A DNA stretch of 64,000 nt from Acidobacteriota bacterium (GTDB lineage Bacteria > Acidobacteriota > Terriglobia > Acidiferrales > UBA7541). The notes beneath the pieces were generated by a model. The model saw nothing but the letters and a program-made list of their open reading frames with translations. It had not been told where the DNA came from and did no database searches. This document shows, in pieces, positions 33,744-43,496 of the stretch. The stretch is taken from contig QHZD01000032.1 of the NCBI GenBank assembly GCA_003225315.1, positions 1-64,000 of the forward strand, read 5' to 3'. Position 1 is the first letter of the stretch. Every line of letters begins with the position of its first letter. A program made the translations under genes and the position numbers.

Positions 33744-36700
33744 TTAGAAAGAGAATCTCAGTCCAAACGTCAGCAGCCGCATCGACGTATTGTTTTCGAT
33801 GTTGGTAATCCGTCCTGCATCGCCAGTGCAATCGATACAGGTATTGCCTTGGGTGTAGTTGAAGCCCAGGACTGGGTGGTTGAATATATTGTTGGCGTCC
33901 ATGCGGAACTCTCCCTTGAACCGCTCGGTGATGCGGAAGTTTTTTGCGAGCGAGAGATTCGACGTAAATAGGTGGGGTCCGCGGAATGGGTCGTACCCGA
34001 TGTTTCCGAGTGTGCCGCAAGCCGGACGAGAGAATCCCGCTATGGTCGGCCTTGCGTAGGTGCATTCGTTGGGCTGTGCAACTGTAGTAGTTATATGAAG
34101 CCCCGCGTTCGCACCATTGTTGATCGGAGTAAACCAAGTAAGGAACCCGTTCGAGTCCCGCTTCGCACCGAGCGCAAATGCGCCAGAGCCTTTGTTGGGA
34201 CGGCAGATGCTGACATTCTCGTCCTGGCCGCAGTCACTATAGCTGGGCGTCCACGGCAGACCCCCGCTCCAGTTGGTAATGCTCGTCAATCTCCATCCGC
34301 CAATGACGTAATCCGTCAAAGTGTTGGCGCCGCCCATGTATTTCTTGCCCTTGCCGAACGGCAGTTCATAGAGGATGTTCGTTATCCACACGTGATTCCG
34401 GTTCACATTCATGGGGCCATAGCCGACTGAGGGGTCGACGGAGTAATAGTTGTTGTCATGGAATCTCGCGCGCGAAAAAGTGTAATGCGAGACGAATTGC
34501 AGTCCCTGGGAGATTCGCTTTTCCACTTTGAGTTGCAACGCATTGTAGTTGCTGCTTGCATCCATCCCAAAGTAGTTGTTCAGGTCTGACGAGCAGCAAG
34601 TCAGCTGATCTGCCAGCGGAACATTAGCCAGCCCACAAACTCCCTGCGAGACGGAGCAATCAGAATAAGTGTAACGGTTGAAGAAGGGACGGAAGTTGTC
34701 CGGATTCGCAGTGCCATACCCGGCGATGCTTTTCTCATTGGCGTTATAGGCCGGTCCGTCACCCGCGAATCCGTGCGTGCCCTTATTTCCGACGTAAGCC
34801 ACTTCCACTGTCATCGTGGATGTCAACTGGTGCTCAACCGTTGCGTTCCACATATCTATGGCAGCGGGGCGTTGAACCGTCGGACGAATTCGCGGATCCA
34901 CGCTGTTTGTCGGTCCACGCAATGGAATCGTGCCGTCAGCACGGGGAACTGGGAACGGAGCGGGCTGTGGTCCTGTGGCAGAGTCCATCTGATATACGGG
35001 AACGTTGTCGTTGATGGCTGCGGAATTCAGGTCATGCGCTTGGATGGATTGGTGAACAAGGACGGGGAGGTTCTGCGTCACCGCATGGCCAAAGTTCGAG
35101 CCGAATACTCCTATGTCGAAACTGCGGCCGTAGCCGATGCGAACGACCGTCTTCGGACGTAATTGATAGGCGATGCCCAGTCGCGGCCCGAATGCGCCGA
35201 GATAGTTTCTGATGTTGCCGTTTGATCCGTACGGGCCGAAACCGTTCACCCGGATGACGCCTTGGTCGAGGTTTGCAAAACCTCCGTTGCCCTTGGCATT
35301 CACAGACTCCGGCAAATAGTCCTCCCACCGCATGCCATAGGTAAACGTCAATTTGCTGCTCATCCGGAATTGGTCCTGGGCATACAGGAAAAAGCGCTTC
35401 TGACTTTCGGCGGCATTTTGGCTAACGCTGGCGAAACGCTCGAATTTGGAAACATCACCCAATAAGAACGAGGCTAGATCCAGCCCCCCGCTGTTGCTCC
35501 CCGAAACCGGATCGTAAAGCGAAGTTTCTTTGTGGTTGAAGACGAGTTGCCCCGTTCGATTGGCGTCGCTCGGGAAGCGCAGGTTGTGCGCAAAGCGCAG
35601 GTCCACTCCAAACTTCATGGCATGATTGCCTGCTATCTTGGTCCAGTTATTGACAAACTGGTATTGGTGCTCGTTTTCAATCAGCGGGCAGTTGCAACGG
35701 GAAGGATCCAGGCCGTCTCCAAAGTTAGTCAGCGTGCCGTCAAACTGGAAAGACGGGAGGCCTCCGGTGGACGTATCGCTGGTGTTTAGTCCGTTCAGTC
35801 CCAGAGCTTGCGCGGCCGCGACGTTAGCATCCGGCTTGATCGAATGCGGATTGTATTTGAACCAGCCGAAGCGGAAGTCTGTAAGCAGTGTGGTACTGAT
35901 GGCCTTGTCGAATCCCGCCGCCAAGCTGTGGTTCTTAATGTTGGAGCTGCCGCTCAAGCCCCCGACTCCAGTACCTTGCCCGCCAAGCCCGATACCCAGA
36001 ATGGGTTGCCCAGTTAGGCTATAGTAGGCACGGGTGTAACGGCCAAAGATGTGGAGATTTCCGGGGGCCTGATAGTCACCCCGCGTGTCAAACGCATTTC
36101 CGTGGAATGGGCCAGAACCGTTACCGAAGAAGTTAAAAGCCTTCACGTTCCCGTTTGCCGGCTGCGGAAAGAGTTTCAATAATTTTACAGCCACGGGAGA
36201 GAGTCGGCCCACAGGAATCAAATTGCCCGCGAAGGCCGTGCGTCCCGCACCCGTATTGGCGTTTCCAGTCGCAGGGTCGTAGACTTGGCCGCCTCCGGTG
36301 ACCCCTGCCGTGAGGTACTCGCTCAAATCGCAGTTACCCGTTGTCGCCGTGCAGGTGCTGAGGACCTTGGATGTGGGTATCACTATGCTATCTGTGACGC
36401 CGTTGGCCTGCCGGGTTCCTTGATAGTCGGCAAAATAGAACAATTTGTTCTTAATGACTGCGCCGCCCACAGAACCTCCAAATTGATTCCACTTCGAGTG
36501 GGGCAGTCCCGCGCTAGGTGACTGGGTGAAGGGGTTGCGCGCCTGTGTGGCATCGGAATTTCGGAACCAAAAAGCACTTCCATGGATGTCATTGGTGCCC
36601 GACTTGGTTGACGCCACCATTAAGCCCGCGATGGACTTGCCGAATTCGGCGTCATAGTTCAACAGCGTAATCTTCGCTTCTTCCACCGAGTCCAAATTGG

Positions 36701-37346
36701 GGTTGATGATGATGATACCTAGGATGGGGTCCTGATTGTCCGTTCCATCCAATTCATAGCCTGTGCCGCTGAAGTGCTGGCCTTGGACGAATGTCTGCTG
36801 CGAACCTTGCGGGTTCTCCGTGGCCGCGTGGCTCCAGCCTATTTGCTGCGTCCCGGGAGCCGAAAGCAACAGCGACTGAAAGTTGCGGTTTACAAGCGGG
36901 AGTTTCTCAACGTAATCCGCACTGAAATCGAGCGAAACGTCGGCACGGTCGGTCTTAAGCTGAGGTACCTCGCCAGTGACTTCAACCGACTGCGTGACCT
37001 CGCCAACCTGCAACTGCGGATCGACGCGCGTCGCCGTATCCACCTGCACCAGGACGCTTGGCACGGTATAAGCCTTGAAACCCGTTGCCTCGACTTTGAC
37101 CCTATAGGTGTCGGGGATCAGGTGGATAACGGAATAATTTCCGCTATCATTTGTCGTGGTTTCATCAGTCGTGTTCTTCGTCACCGATGTCACAGTGACC
37201 TTGGCCCCCGCTACCGCATTGCCTTGCGGGTCCGTCACCGTGCCAATGATGCTTCCGTACACCGCTTGTCCGGATGCCGTGCTTGCGCCAAGCCCTACCG
37301 CGAGACAAAGAACGAGAATCCCCCCCACCATCGCTAGCCTTCTCAT
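33744..37346 (-). CDS. Oar-like TonB-dependent receptor with carboxypeptidase-regulatory domain
   Basis: A 1200-residue outer-membrane receptor. A signal peptide ends at STASGQA (about 20-27). A CarboxypepD_reg-like beta-sandwich follows (about 30-110, starting GSIIGTVTDPQGNAVAGA). Next comes a plug region with DRADVSLDFSADYVEKLPL and a large beta-barrel ending in an aromatic residue (LLTFGLRFSF), as barrel proteins do. The ATG at 37346 is preceded by AGGAGGGG with four bases between. Such receptors in Acidobacteriota probably import oligosaccharides or other large nutrients. The gene is divergent from a putative regulator at 37811. Confidence 0.9.
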   Translation of the reverse strand: MRRLAMVGGILVLCLAVGLGASTASGQAVYGSIIGTVTDPQGNAVAGAKVTVTSVTKNTTDETTTNDSGNYSVIHLIPDTYRVKVEATGFKAYTVPSVLVQVDTATRVDPQLQVGEVTQSVEVTGEVPQLKTDRADVSLDFSADYVEKLPLVNRNFQSLLLSAPGTQQIGWSHAATENPQGSQQTFVQGQHFSGTGYELDGTDNQDPILGIIIINPNLDSVEEAKITLLNYDAEFGKSIAGLMVASTKSGTNDIHGSAFWFRNSDATQARNPFTQSPSAGLPHSKWNQFGGSVGGAVIKNKLFYFADYQGTRQANGVTDSIVIPTSKVLSTCTATTGNCDLSEYLTAGVTGGGQVYDPATGNANTGAGRTAFAGNLIPVGRLSPVAVKLLKLFPQPANGNVKAFNFFGNGSGPFHGNAFDTRGDYQAPGNLHIFGRYTRAYYSLTGQPILGIGLGGQGTGVGGLSGSSNIKNHSLAAGFDKAISTTLLTDFRFGWFKYNPHSIKPDANVAAAQALGLNGLNTSDTSTGGLPSFQFDGTLTNFGDGLDPSRCNCPLIENEHQYQFVNNWTKIAGNHAMKFGVDLRFAHNLRFPSDANRTGQLVFNHKETSLYDPVSGSNSGGLDLASFLLGDVSKFERFASVSQNAAESQKRFFLYAQDQFRMSSKLTFTYGMRWEDYLPESVNAKGNGGFANLDQGVIRVNGFGPYGSNGNIRNYLGAFGPRLGIAYQLRPKTVVRIGYGRSFDIGVFGSNFGHAVTQNLPVLVHQSIQAHDLNSAAINDNVPVYQMDSATGPQPAPFPVPRADGTIPLRGPTNSVDPRIRPTVQRPAAIDMWNATVEHQLTSTMTVEVAYVGNKGTHGFAGDGPAYNANEKSIAGYGTANPDNFRPFFNRYTYSDCSVSQGVCGLANVPLADQLTCCSSDLNNYFGMDASSNYNALQLKVEKRISQGLQFVSHYTFSRARFHDNNYYSVDPSVGYGPMNVNRNHVWITNILYELPFGKGKKYMGGANTLTDYVIGGWRLTSITNWSGGLPWTPSYSDCGQDENVSICRPNKGSGAFALGAKRDSNGFLTWFTPINNGANAGLHITTTVAQPNECTYARPTIAGFSRPACGTLGNIGYDPFRGPHLFTSNLSLAKNFRITERFKGEFRMDANNIFNHPVLGFNYTQGNTCIDCTGDAGRITNIENNTSMRLLTFGLRFSF

Positions 37347-37770
37347 TACACCCCTCCTGACTGCTTCTTCCTGCTCGAAAGCCCTTGCCAATTTCATTTC
37401 GATCACTTGCCTCACCGCAGCTGATGCATTGCTCTCGTCAATTCGTTCGGCAAACGGCACGTTGTTGCGCCCACATAAATCTACACAAACAGGTGCGCTT
37501 CAGTATGAAAATGGAAAATGCGGCAGCCGAACCAACCGACCAGTTAGCAGTGAACAGCCCCCAAACTCCTCGACCTACATCTCGCTACGCCATCCGCGCA
37601 CGCTCCCACACTCAACTGCGTGCACATACAATGCACAGGAAGCGCGGACACCAAACCGGAGTCAGCGTGTATTTGTGATGGCTTCTATCAGTTTTTCGGT
37701 TACAAGGGTAGTCTCCAAGGGTCTGATACGGTTACGCGACGTAAGCTGTGTCTTCGCAAAGAGATGCACG

Positions 37771-37792
37771 GGTGTTACTTTGGTGTTACAAT
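37771..37792 (+). promoter_or_regulatory. Tandem GGTGTTAC operator-like repeats with -10
   Basis: GGTGTTAC occurs at 37771-37778 and again at 37782-37789, exactly 11 bases apart, i.e. one helical turn. The second copy overlaps a possible -10, TACAAT (37787-37792). The site lies 19 bases before the regulator's ATG, so autoregulation is a possibility. Confidence 0.4.
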
Positions 37793-37810
37793 CCCTCGCG
37801 GTGGTTTCCA

Positions 37811-39061
37811 ATGACTGAGAAAGCTCTGTTCCATGAGCAAATCGAAAAACTTCTCAGCAGCCATGCCCTGCACGGTTCCGAATCTCTTTGCAAGCTGCTC
37901 CGCTATCTGGCAACTCATTCCTTGGAGCATCCTGGTGCCTCTCCAAAGGAGTATCAAATCGCGACGGAAGTATTCGGGCGCCAGCAGGACTTCGATCCCC
38001 ACGTAGATTCCATGGTGCGGGTCCAGGCTGGCCGCCTTCGCACCAAGCTCGCCGAGTACTACGCCTCCGAGGGAGCAGAAGACAGTGTGGTCGTGGAGCT
38101 GCCCAAAGGCACCTACGGCCTTACCTTTCATCCCCGCCCACACGGGGCCGCACGCAACCACGCGGCTACTGCTCACGAGTCAACGATCAATCTGGACGCG
38201 AATGGCCGGACCTCGCGTACTTTGGTCATCGCCGTCATTGCGCTTTCCGTTGTGCTCGCTTCCGCCGTCGCCGTGGCGACGGACCGTTTCTTGAATCGCA
38301 GGGTCGCGGAAGCCCGGGTGGCCGGCGATGTCTCTGATCTGCCGGTTGCTTTTCACGTTTTCTGGAAAGGGTTTCTCACCGGGCAGCAGGAACCCTGGGT
38401 CATTTTCAGTAACGCGGCCTTCGTCGGCCGGCCTTACGTGGGCATGCGCTACTACAATCGTGCTAAGGATTCCGGTGCGGTGATCCTGGATCATTACACC
38501 GGAGTAGGCGAAGTGCTGGCAGTGCACGCTCTCGATAGCGTTTTTGAGAGGCTTCATCAGCAAATTCGCGTGAAGCGCGGCAGCCTGTTTTCCCTGGACG
38601 ACGCCAAGAATAACGATCTCATCTTCATTGGCTCTCCCTCGGAGAATCTAACCCTGTTGGAGTTGCCCAACACGCAGGAATTCGCCTTCAAGCAGATCAC
38701 TTCCGGGCCGCGCACGGGCACTATGGAAATAATTAATTTTCATCCGGAATCGGGCGAACCAAAGGAGTTTCTTCCCACTCTTCCTGACGAGGCGCTGACT
38801 GCCGACTATTCGGTCATAGCGCTAAAGCGAGGATTGAATCCTGCGCACTCGATCCTGATTCTGGCGGGCGCCACGACCATTGGCACGCAGGCTGCTGTCG
38901 AATACGTATGCCAGCAGGATTCTCTCGAACAACTGCTACTGCGGCTCTCGGTTTCTAACTCCGGCGAGCTGAAACCGTTTGAAGCGGTGATTCACGTGAA
39001 AGTCGCCAAGGGCGTGCCAGTCAGCTCGGAGTTGGTCGCTCTGCGCAAAGGGCCTGCGTAG
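37811..39061 (+). CDS. Membrane-anchored regulator-like protein with acidobacterial N-terminal helical domain
   Basis: A 416-residue protein. The N-terminal 100 residues form a conserved-looking domain containing LCKLLRYLATHSLEHPG, KEYQIATEVFGRQQDFDPHVDSMVR (in pieces), QAGRLRTKLAEYY and ELPKGTYGLTF. I recall this arrangement from many acidobacterial proteins, where it is thought to be winged-helix-like. A transmembrane helix (about 140-160, TLVIAVIALSVVLASAVAVA) separates it from a 250-residue extracytoplasmic domain of unknown type. It is divergent from the TonB receptor, suggesting a sensor or one-component regulator for that receptor. Confidence 0.6.
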   Translation: MTEKALFHEQIEKLLSSHALHGSESLCKLLRYLATHSLEHPGASPKEYQIATEVFGRQQDFDPHVDSMVRVQAGRLRTKLAEYYASEGAEDSVVVELPKGTYGLTFHPRPHGAARNHAATAHESTINLDANGRTSRTLVIAVIALSVVLASAVAVATDRFLNRRVAEARVAGDVSDLPVAFHVFWKGFLTGQQEPWVIFSNAAFVGRPYVGMRYYNRAKDSGAVILDHYTGVGEVLAVHALDSVFERLHQQIRVKRGSLFSLDDAKNNDLIFIGSPSENLTLLELPNTQEFAFKQITSGPRTGTMEIINFHPESGEPKEFLPTLPDEALTADYSVIALKRGLNPAHSILILAGATTIGTQAAVEYVCQQDSLEQLLLRLSVSNSGELKPFEAVIHVKVAKGVPVSSELVALRKGPA

Positions 39062-39122
39062 AGCGAACGGGTTCGAACTAAACTCTGACACAGTCAGCTT
39101 CGCAATCGCACTCTGAGTATTC

Positions 39123-40931
39123 CTAATTCTTCCTCGACGCTGGCGCCTTCAAACTCGGATCGAGCGTGGCAGCCTTCTGGAATTCCTCTTGCGCCTCTTT
39201 TGGTTTTCCTTGCTGACGCAGAGCCAGTCCCAGCTCAAAATGTGCCGCCGCGTAATTTGGCGAAGAGTTGATCGCCGTCCGGAACTGCGAAATCGCGCCA
39301 TCGAGGTCCCCCGCGTTGAGAAGCCGGCGCCCCGAATTTGTGGCGAAGAGCGCCGCCTGCTCGCTCGTCTTCTGTTTTGCGATTTCCGCTCCTGCTTTAT
39401 TTTCCGCCGCAGCGCCTTCCGCGTCTCCGAGCTGGCGGAGCACGGTTGCCAAAGTGGTATGAGCGCCCGCGAAGTCCGGCCGCAGCCGGATGGCCTCTCG
39501 CAAAGCCGCCGCGGAATCATGAAGCTCGCCCTTCTGTTTCAGCACCGTTCCCAGTGTGTAATACGCCTCCGCATAATCCGGCTTGGCGCGAATCGCAGAG
39601 CGGAGTTCCTCGGCGGCCGCGGCAAAATCTCCTTGCTGCCAGAGCGTCACTCCGAGCGTGTAATGCACGTCCGCTTGTCCGGGATCCAACTCCGCGGCCT
39701 TGCGCATCTCGGCCATGGCTTCCGGCAATTTGTCTTTCAGCTTGAGCGCGAGTCCCAGATCGTAATGCAGCGTTGCATCCTGCGGGGAAAGCTTAAGCGC
39801 TGCTTCGAATTCTGAAATAGCGGCGTCGAAATCCGCCACTTGCAAATGTGCCGCGCCCAGGTTGCCTTTGTATCCGCTGTCGTCGGGGCGCAAACGGATT
39901 GCGGTTTGGAATTCAGCGATGGCGCCGTTGCCATCGCCTGTCTGCAAGAAGGCCAGCCCAAGATTATTGTGCGCGTCGGGATTTTGCGGCTGCAATTTCA
40001 CCGCCTGGCGAAATGCTTTGACGGCTTGCTCCATCTCGCCGTTGTGCTGCAGCAGCAGGCCCAGGCTATTTTGCGCGTCAGGATAATCTGAATTTAGTTC
40101 GACACAAGCCTGCAACTCACGGATCGCCATAGCCGTGTCGCCTTTGGTCTTCAGAACTTGCGCTAAATAATAGTGACCGCCCGGATCCGCGGGATTTAGT
40201 TGCACTGCTGTCTGAAGATGCTGCGCGGCTTCTTCCAGAGATTTGTCCTGGTAACGCATAACGCCAAGATGAAAATGCGCTTGCGCGAAATCAGGTTGCA
40301 GCCGGAGCGCTTCGGAAAACTCCGCGGCCGCCCTTTGCGCGTCAGCCTTCTGCACCAGCACGGCTCCGAGATCGTCGTGCAATTCCGCCCTTTGCGGCTC
40401 CAGTTTGATCGCGCGCCGAAACTCGCCGATAGCGCCGTCGAGATCCCCGGAAAAATCGAGCGTGCGCGCCAAAATATGATGAGTCTCGGAATCGTTTGGA
40501 GACAGTCGCACAGCCTCCCTCGCTTCCCGCAGCGCAGCGGCCAGGTCTCCTTTTCGGTAAAGCGCCGTCGAGAAATTCATGTGCGCCAGCGCAAAACCGG
40601 GATTCAGTTTCACCGCAGAACGGAAATGAATGATCGCGGAATCGATCTCTCCCTGCGCGAGCAAAACCCAGCCCAGCGAGTTGTGTCCTTCCGGGCTGCT
40701 CGGCGCCAGCCGCACGACTTTTTCGAAATCCGCGCGCGCGGAAGCGAGATTGCCCTTTTGCAGCGCCGACATGCCGTGCTGATAGGTGGCGCTCGCCCGC
40801 GAAACTGTATCTGCCTTCGCAGAACTCGCGGATTGGGCAGCGCCCTTTTCTGGAACAACGCAGCAAAAAAACAGCAGCGCAGCGCAGAGTCTGAATAGCG
40901 GCGTCCGGCGAAGAATGAGAACGAATTTCAT
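39123..40931 (-). CDS. Exported TPR-repeat protein (about 15 repeats)
   Basis: A 602-residue protein with a signal peptide (about 1-33) followed by near-continuous TPRs to about residue 590. Units such as AEGHNSLGWVLLAQGEIDSA-type, FALAHMNFSTALYRKGDLAA and AHNNLGLAFLQTGDGNGAIA repeat every 34 residues. It is probably a periplasmic or lipoprotein-type scaffold. It is divergent from a CRTAC1-family gene with about 130 bases between. TPR and CRTAC1 genes often lie together in Acidobacteriota and Planctomycetota, but their joint function is not known to me. Confidence 0.8.
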   Translation of the reverse strand: MKFVLILRRTPLFRLCAALLFFCCVVPEKGAAQSASSAKADTVSRASATYQHGMSALQKGNLASARADFEKVVRLAPSSPEGHNSLGWVLLAQGEIDSAIIHFRSAVKLNPGFALAHMNFSTALYRKGDLAAALREAREAVRLSPNDSETHHILARTLDFSGDLDGAIGEFRRAIKLEPQRAELHDDLGAVLVQKADAQRAAAEFSEALRLQPDFAQAHFHLGVMRYQDKSLEEAAQHLQTAVQLNPADPGGHYYLAQVLKTKGDTAMAIRELQACVELNSDYPDAQNSLGLLLQHNGEMEQAVKAFRQAVKLQPQNPDAHNNLGLAFLQTGDGNGAIAEFQTAIRLRPDDSGYKGNLGAAHLQVADFDAAISEFEAALKLSPQDATLHYDLGLALKLKDKLPEAMAEMRKAAELDPGQADVHYTLGVTLWQQGDFAAAAEELRSAIRAKPDYAEAYYTLGTVLKQKGELHDSAAALREAIRLRPDFAGAHTTLATVLRQLGDAEGAAAENKAGAEIAKQKTSEQAALFATNSGRRLLNAGDLDGAISQFRTAINSSPNYAAAHFELGLALRQQGKPKEAQEEFQKAATLDPSLKAPASRKN

Positions 40932-41047
40932 TCGATATAGTTCCGTAGAGCGTCCTCAAAAATACTAGCACGTTCACATTCACGAACCATTCCACAAGCT
41001 TCTTTGCAGAGATTCTCTTCAAGTAGACTTCATCTCCGACCAGACCT

Positions 41048-41056
41048 TGCTATCAT
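41048..41056 (+). promoter_or_regulatory. Extended -10 promoter TGCTATCAT, nearly leaderless
   Basis: TGCTATCAT ends only 9 bases before the ATG at 41066, so a transcript would start at about 41063 with almost no leader and no ribosome binding site. Confidence 0.5.
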
Positions 41057-41065
41057 TAAACATTG

Positions 41066-42865
41066 ATGATTCCCGAGTCTCCCTTTTTCCGGCTTCTCTC
41101 CTTCTTTGGTCTTTGCGCTTGGCTCTTCTTGCAATCACCAAACTCTCCCAAGGCCGACGCTGCCAAATCCCAGAGTGCAAACAGCAAAGCGATCGTGCAT
41201 TTCACTGACGTTGCCCAGAAGGCCGGGCTCGTTGCGCCGGTGATTTTCGGCGGCGAAAACACAAAAAAATACATCATTGAAACAACGGGCACGAGCGTCG
41301 CCATTTTTGATTACGACAACGACGGCTGGCCGGATATTTTCGTCGTGAACGGCACCAAGCTGGAACCTTTGCCGTCGGGCAAGGTGCCGACGAGCCACCT
41401 GTACCACAGCAATCACGACGGCACGTTCACCGACGTCACCGAAAAAGCCGGCCTGACTCACACCGGCTGGGGCCAGGGCGTGTGCGTCGGCGATTACGAC
41501 AATGACGGCTTCGAAGATCTGTACGTGACCTACTACGGCAAAAATGTTCTCTACCACAACAACGGCGACGGAACATTTACCGATGTCAGCGAAAAGGCGC
41601 ATGTCGCGGGCAGCGGAAAATATTGGGGCACCGGCTGCGCTTTCGTCGATTACGACCGCGACGGCAAGCTCGATCTAATCGTCGCCAACTACGTCGACTA
41701 CGATTCAGCCACTGCTTTTGCGCCGGGCGCGCAGCCTTCCTGTATGTGGAAAGGCGTCCCAGTGATGTGCGGGCCGCGCGGGCTGCCGTGGGCGAAAAAT
41801 ATTCTTTATCACAATCTCGGCAACGGCACGTTTGAAGACGTCACCAAAAAGGCGCACATCGATCAGACCAACGGCCACTATAGCTTCAGCGTGTCCACGC
41901 TGGACTATGACGACGACGGGTGGCCGGATATTTTCGTGGCGTGCGACAGCACCGCCAGCATCCTGTACCACAACAATCATGACGGCACATTCACCGATGT
42001 CGCGGTTGTCGCCGGCGCGGCGTTCAACGATGACGGGCGCGAGCAGGCCGGCATGGGCTCCACCGTTGGCGACTATGACGGCGACGGCAAGCTCGATATT
42101 TTCAAAACAAATTTTTCAGACGACACCTCCACGCTCTACCACAACAACGGCGACGGCACGTTTGACGACAAGACTTTTCCCGCGGGATTCGGCTTGAACA
42201 CCCAGTATCTCGGCTGGGGCGTGACGTTCCTCGATGCAGACAATGACGGCTGGCCCGATCTGCTGCTGGTGAATGGCCACGTTTACCCGGAAGTGGACAG
42301 CCAGCACCTGGGCAGCAATTTCAGAGAGCCGAAGATTTTCTATCACAACAACGGCAACGGAACGTTCACCGATATTTCCGCCAACGCGGGGCCGGGAGTC
42401 ACGGCGGTGAGTTCTTCGCGCGGGCTGGCCGTGGGCGATTTGTGGAACGACGGGCGCATGTCCGCGGTGATCAGCAATATGAACGCGCCGCCGATGCTGC
42501 TGGTAAACGACGTTCGCAACGGCAATCATTGGATTGCGTTTCGGACGATTGGAACATCGTTTTCGTCCGGACCTTCTTCCGGATGGGGCGGCACGAAATC
42601 GAATCGCGACGGCATTGGCGCGAGAATCACCGTGAAGGCCGGCACACGCATGCTTGTCGACGAAGTGCGCAGTGGTTCCAGCTATATGTCGAGCAATGAT
42701 ATGCGCGTTCACTTTGGCCTCGGATCCGCCGCCAAGATCGATTCGGTGGAGGTGCGTTGGCCGAGCGGCTTGGTGGAACGCTTTGAAAACTTGCCCGTCG
42801 ACAGCATCCACACGCTGAAAGAAGGTTCCGGCACGCTGGCCGACAGGCAGAAACCTCACCCCTGA
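41066..42865 (+). CDS. CRTAC1-family secreted protein (VCBS/FG-GAP repeats + ASPIC/UnbV)
   Basis: A 599-residue exported protein. A signal peptide (about 1-30) precedes repeated calcium-binding DYDNDGWPDIF / DYDNDGFEDLY-type motifs spaced through residues 75-440, forming a beta-propeller. The C-terminal ASPIC/UnbV domain covers about 505-580 (DGIGARITVKAG, DEVRSGSSYMSSNDMRVHFGL, DSVEVRWPSG). These proteins are extracellular; in animals and bacteria they bind calcium or matrix components. The enzymatic role, if any, is unknown. It has a paralogue in this window at 45901-47736, with near-identical repeat wording. Confidence 0.9.
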   Translation: MIPESPFFRLLSFFGLCAWLFLQSPNSPKADAAKSQSANSKAIVHFTDVAQKAGLVAPVIFGGENTKKYIIETTGTSVAIFDYDNDGWPDIFVVNGTKLEPLPSGKVPTSHLYHSNHDGTFTDVTEKAGLTHTGWGQGVCVGDYDNDGFEDLYVTYYGKNVLYHNNGDGTFTDVSEKAHVAGSGKYWGTGCAFVDYDRDGKLDLIVANYVDYDSATAFAPGAQPSCMWKGVPVMCGPRGLPWAKNILYHNLGNGTFEDVTKKAHIDQTNGHYSFSVSTLDYDDDGWPDIFVACDSTASILYHNNHDGTFTDVAVVAGAAFNDDGREQAGMGSTVGDYDGDGKLDIFKTNFSDDTSTLYHNNGDGTFDDKTFPAGFGLNTQYLGWGVTFLDADNDGWPDLLLVNGHVYPEVDSQHLGSNFREPKIFYHNNGNGTFTDISANAGPGVTAVSSSRGLAVGDLWNDGRMSAVISNMNAPPMLLVNDVRNGNHWIAFRTIGTSFSSGPSSGWGGTKSNRDGIGARITVKAGTRMLVDEVRSGSSYMSSNDMRVHFGLGSAAKIDSVEVRWPSGLVERFENLPVDSIHTLKEGSGTLADRQKPHP

Positions 42866-42902
42866 AGGGGTGAGCTACAGGTTCGCGAGGCGATTTCTGG
42901 TT

Positions 42903-43160
42903 AACCATAACGACCCCCCACCCCCCCTCGTGTTTTTTGTAAGTGCTGCATCCAGAGGGCTTAGCCTGGGCGTAAGTCCTTTGTTTGCAACACTTGCGGA
43001 CTGCCGTGCAAGTGTTGATTTTAAAGGGGTTGGCACATGGGCGCTTGACTGCCTCGACCCCTTCCCCCCCCCAGTTTTGTAAGAGATTGACACGGTAAGG
43101 TTTAGAGGGTGGGAGTCGGATAAAAGTGTGATAGGAAAGGAGTTAGACGCGAGCGACTTG
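42903..43160 (+). repeat. Dispersed G-rich repeat, copy B
   Basis: This is the plus-oriented copy of the element described at 18990-19240. It contains the C-tract CGACCCCCCACCCCCCC (42912-42928), GTAAGTCCTTTGTTTGCAACA (42971-42991, read as two words), the tract CCCCTTCCCCCCCC and GAGATTGACACGG followed by TTTAGAGGGTGGGAGTC. The C-tracts are G-quadruplex-prone on the minus strand. The remaining 330 bases up to 43496 show no gene. Confidence 0.8.
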
Positions 43161-43496
43161 AGGGCCCAAGAGATCGTTGAGAATGGAAGGCTTCGGCAAG
43201 AGTGGCGTCTGAGTATCATTCAATATGTTACCACAAAGTACCGTACTTGTCAATAAAAATTTGGAAGTGGTTTAGGCTGAACGGGATAGCGCGAGACGGT
43301 TCGTATGCGATGAAGTTGACTCTAAACCCGCACACGCAAACCCAGCGTATGCGGCACCCAGAATCGCCTTACTATCTATCGCGTGTACCACCCGCCGGTT
43401 GCTTAGAGAGGATTGCTCGGTAGAGAACAAAACGGTTACGCACTGCCGTAGATCTCATCGGTACCGAATACACTAGTCATAAGGGGGGCCACAGAC

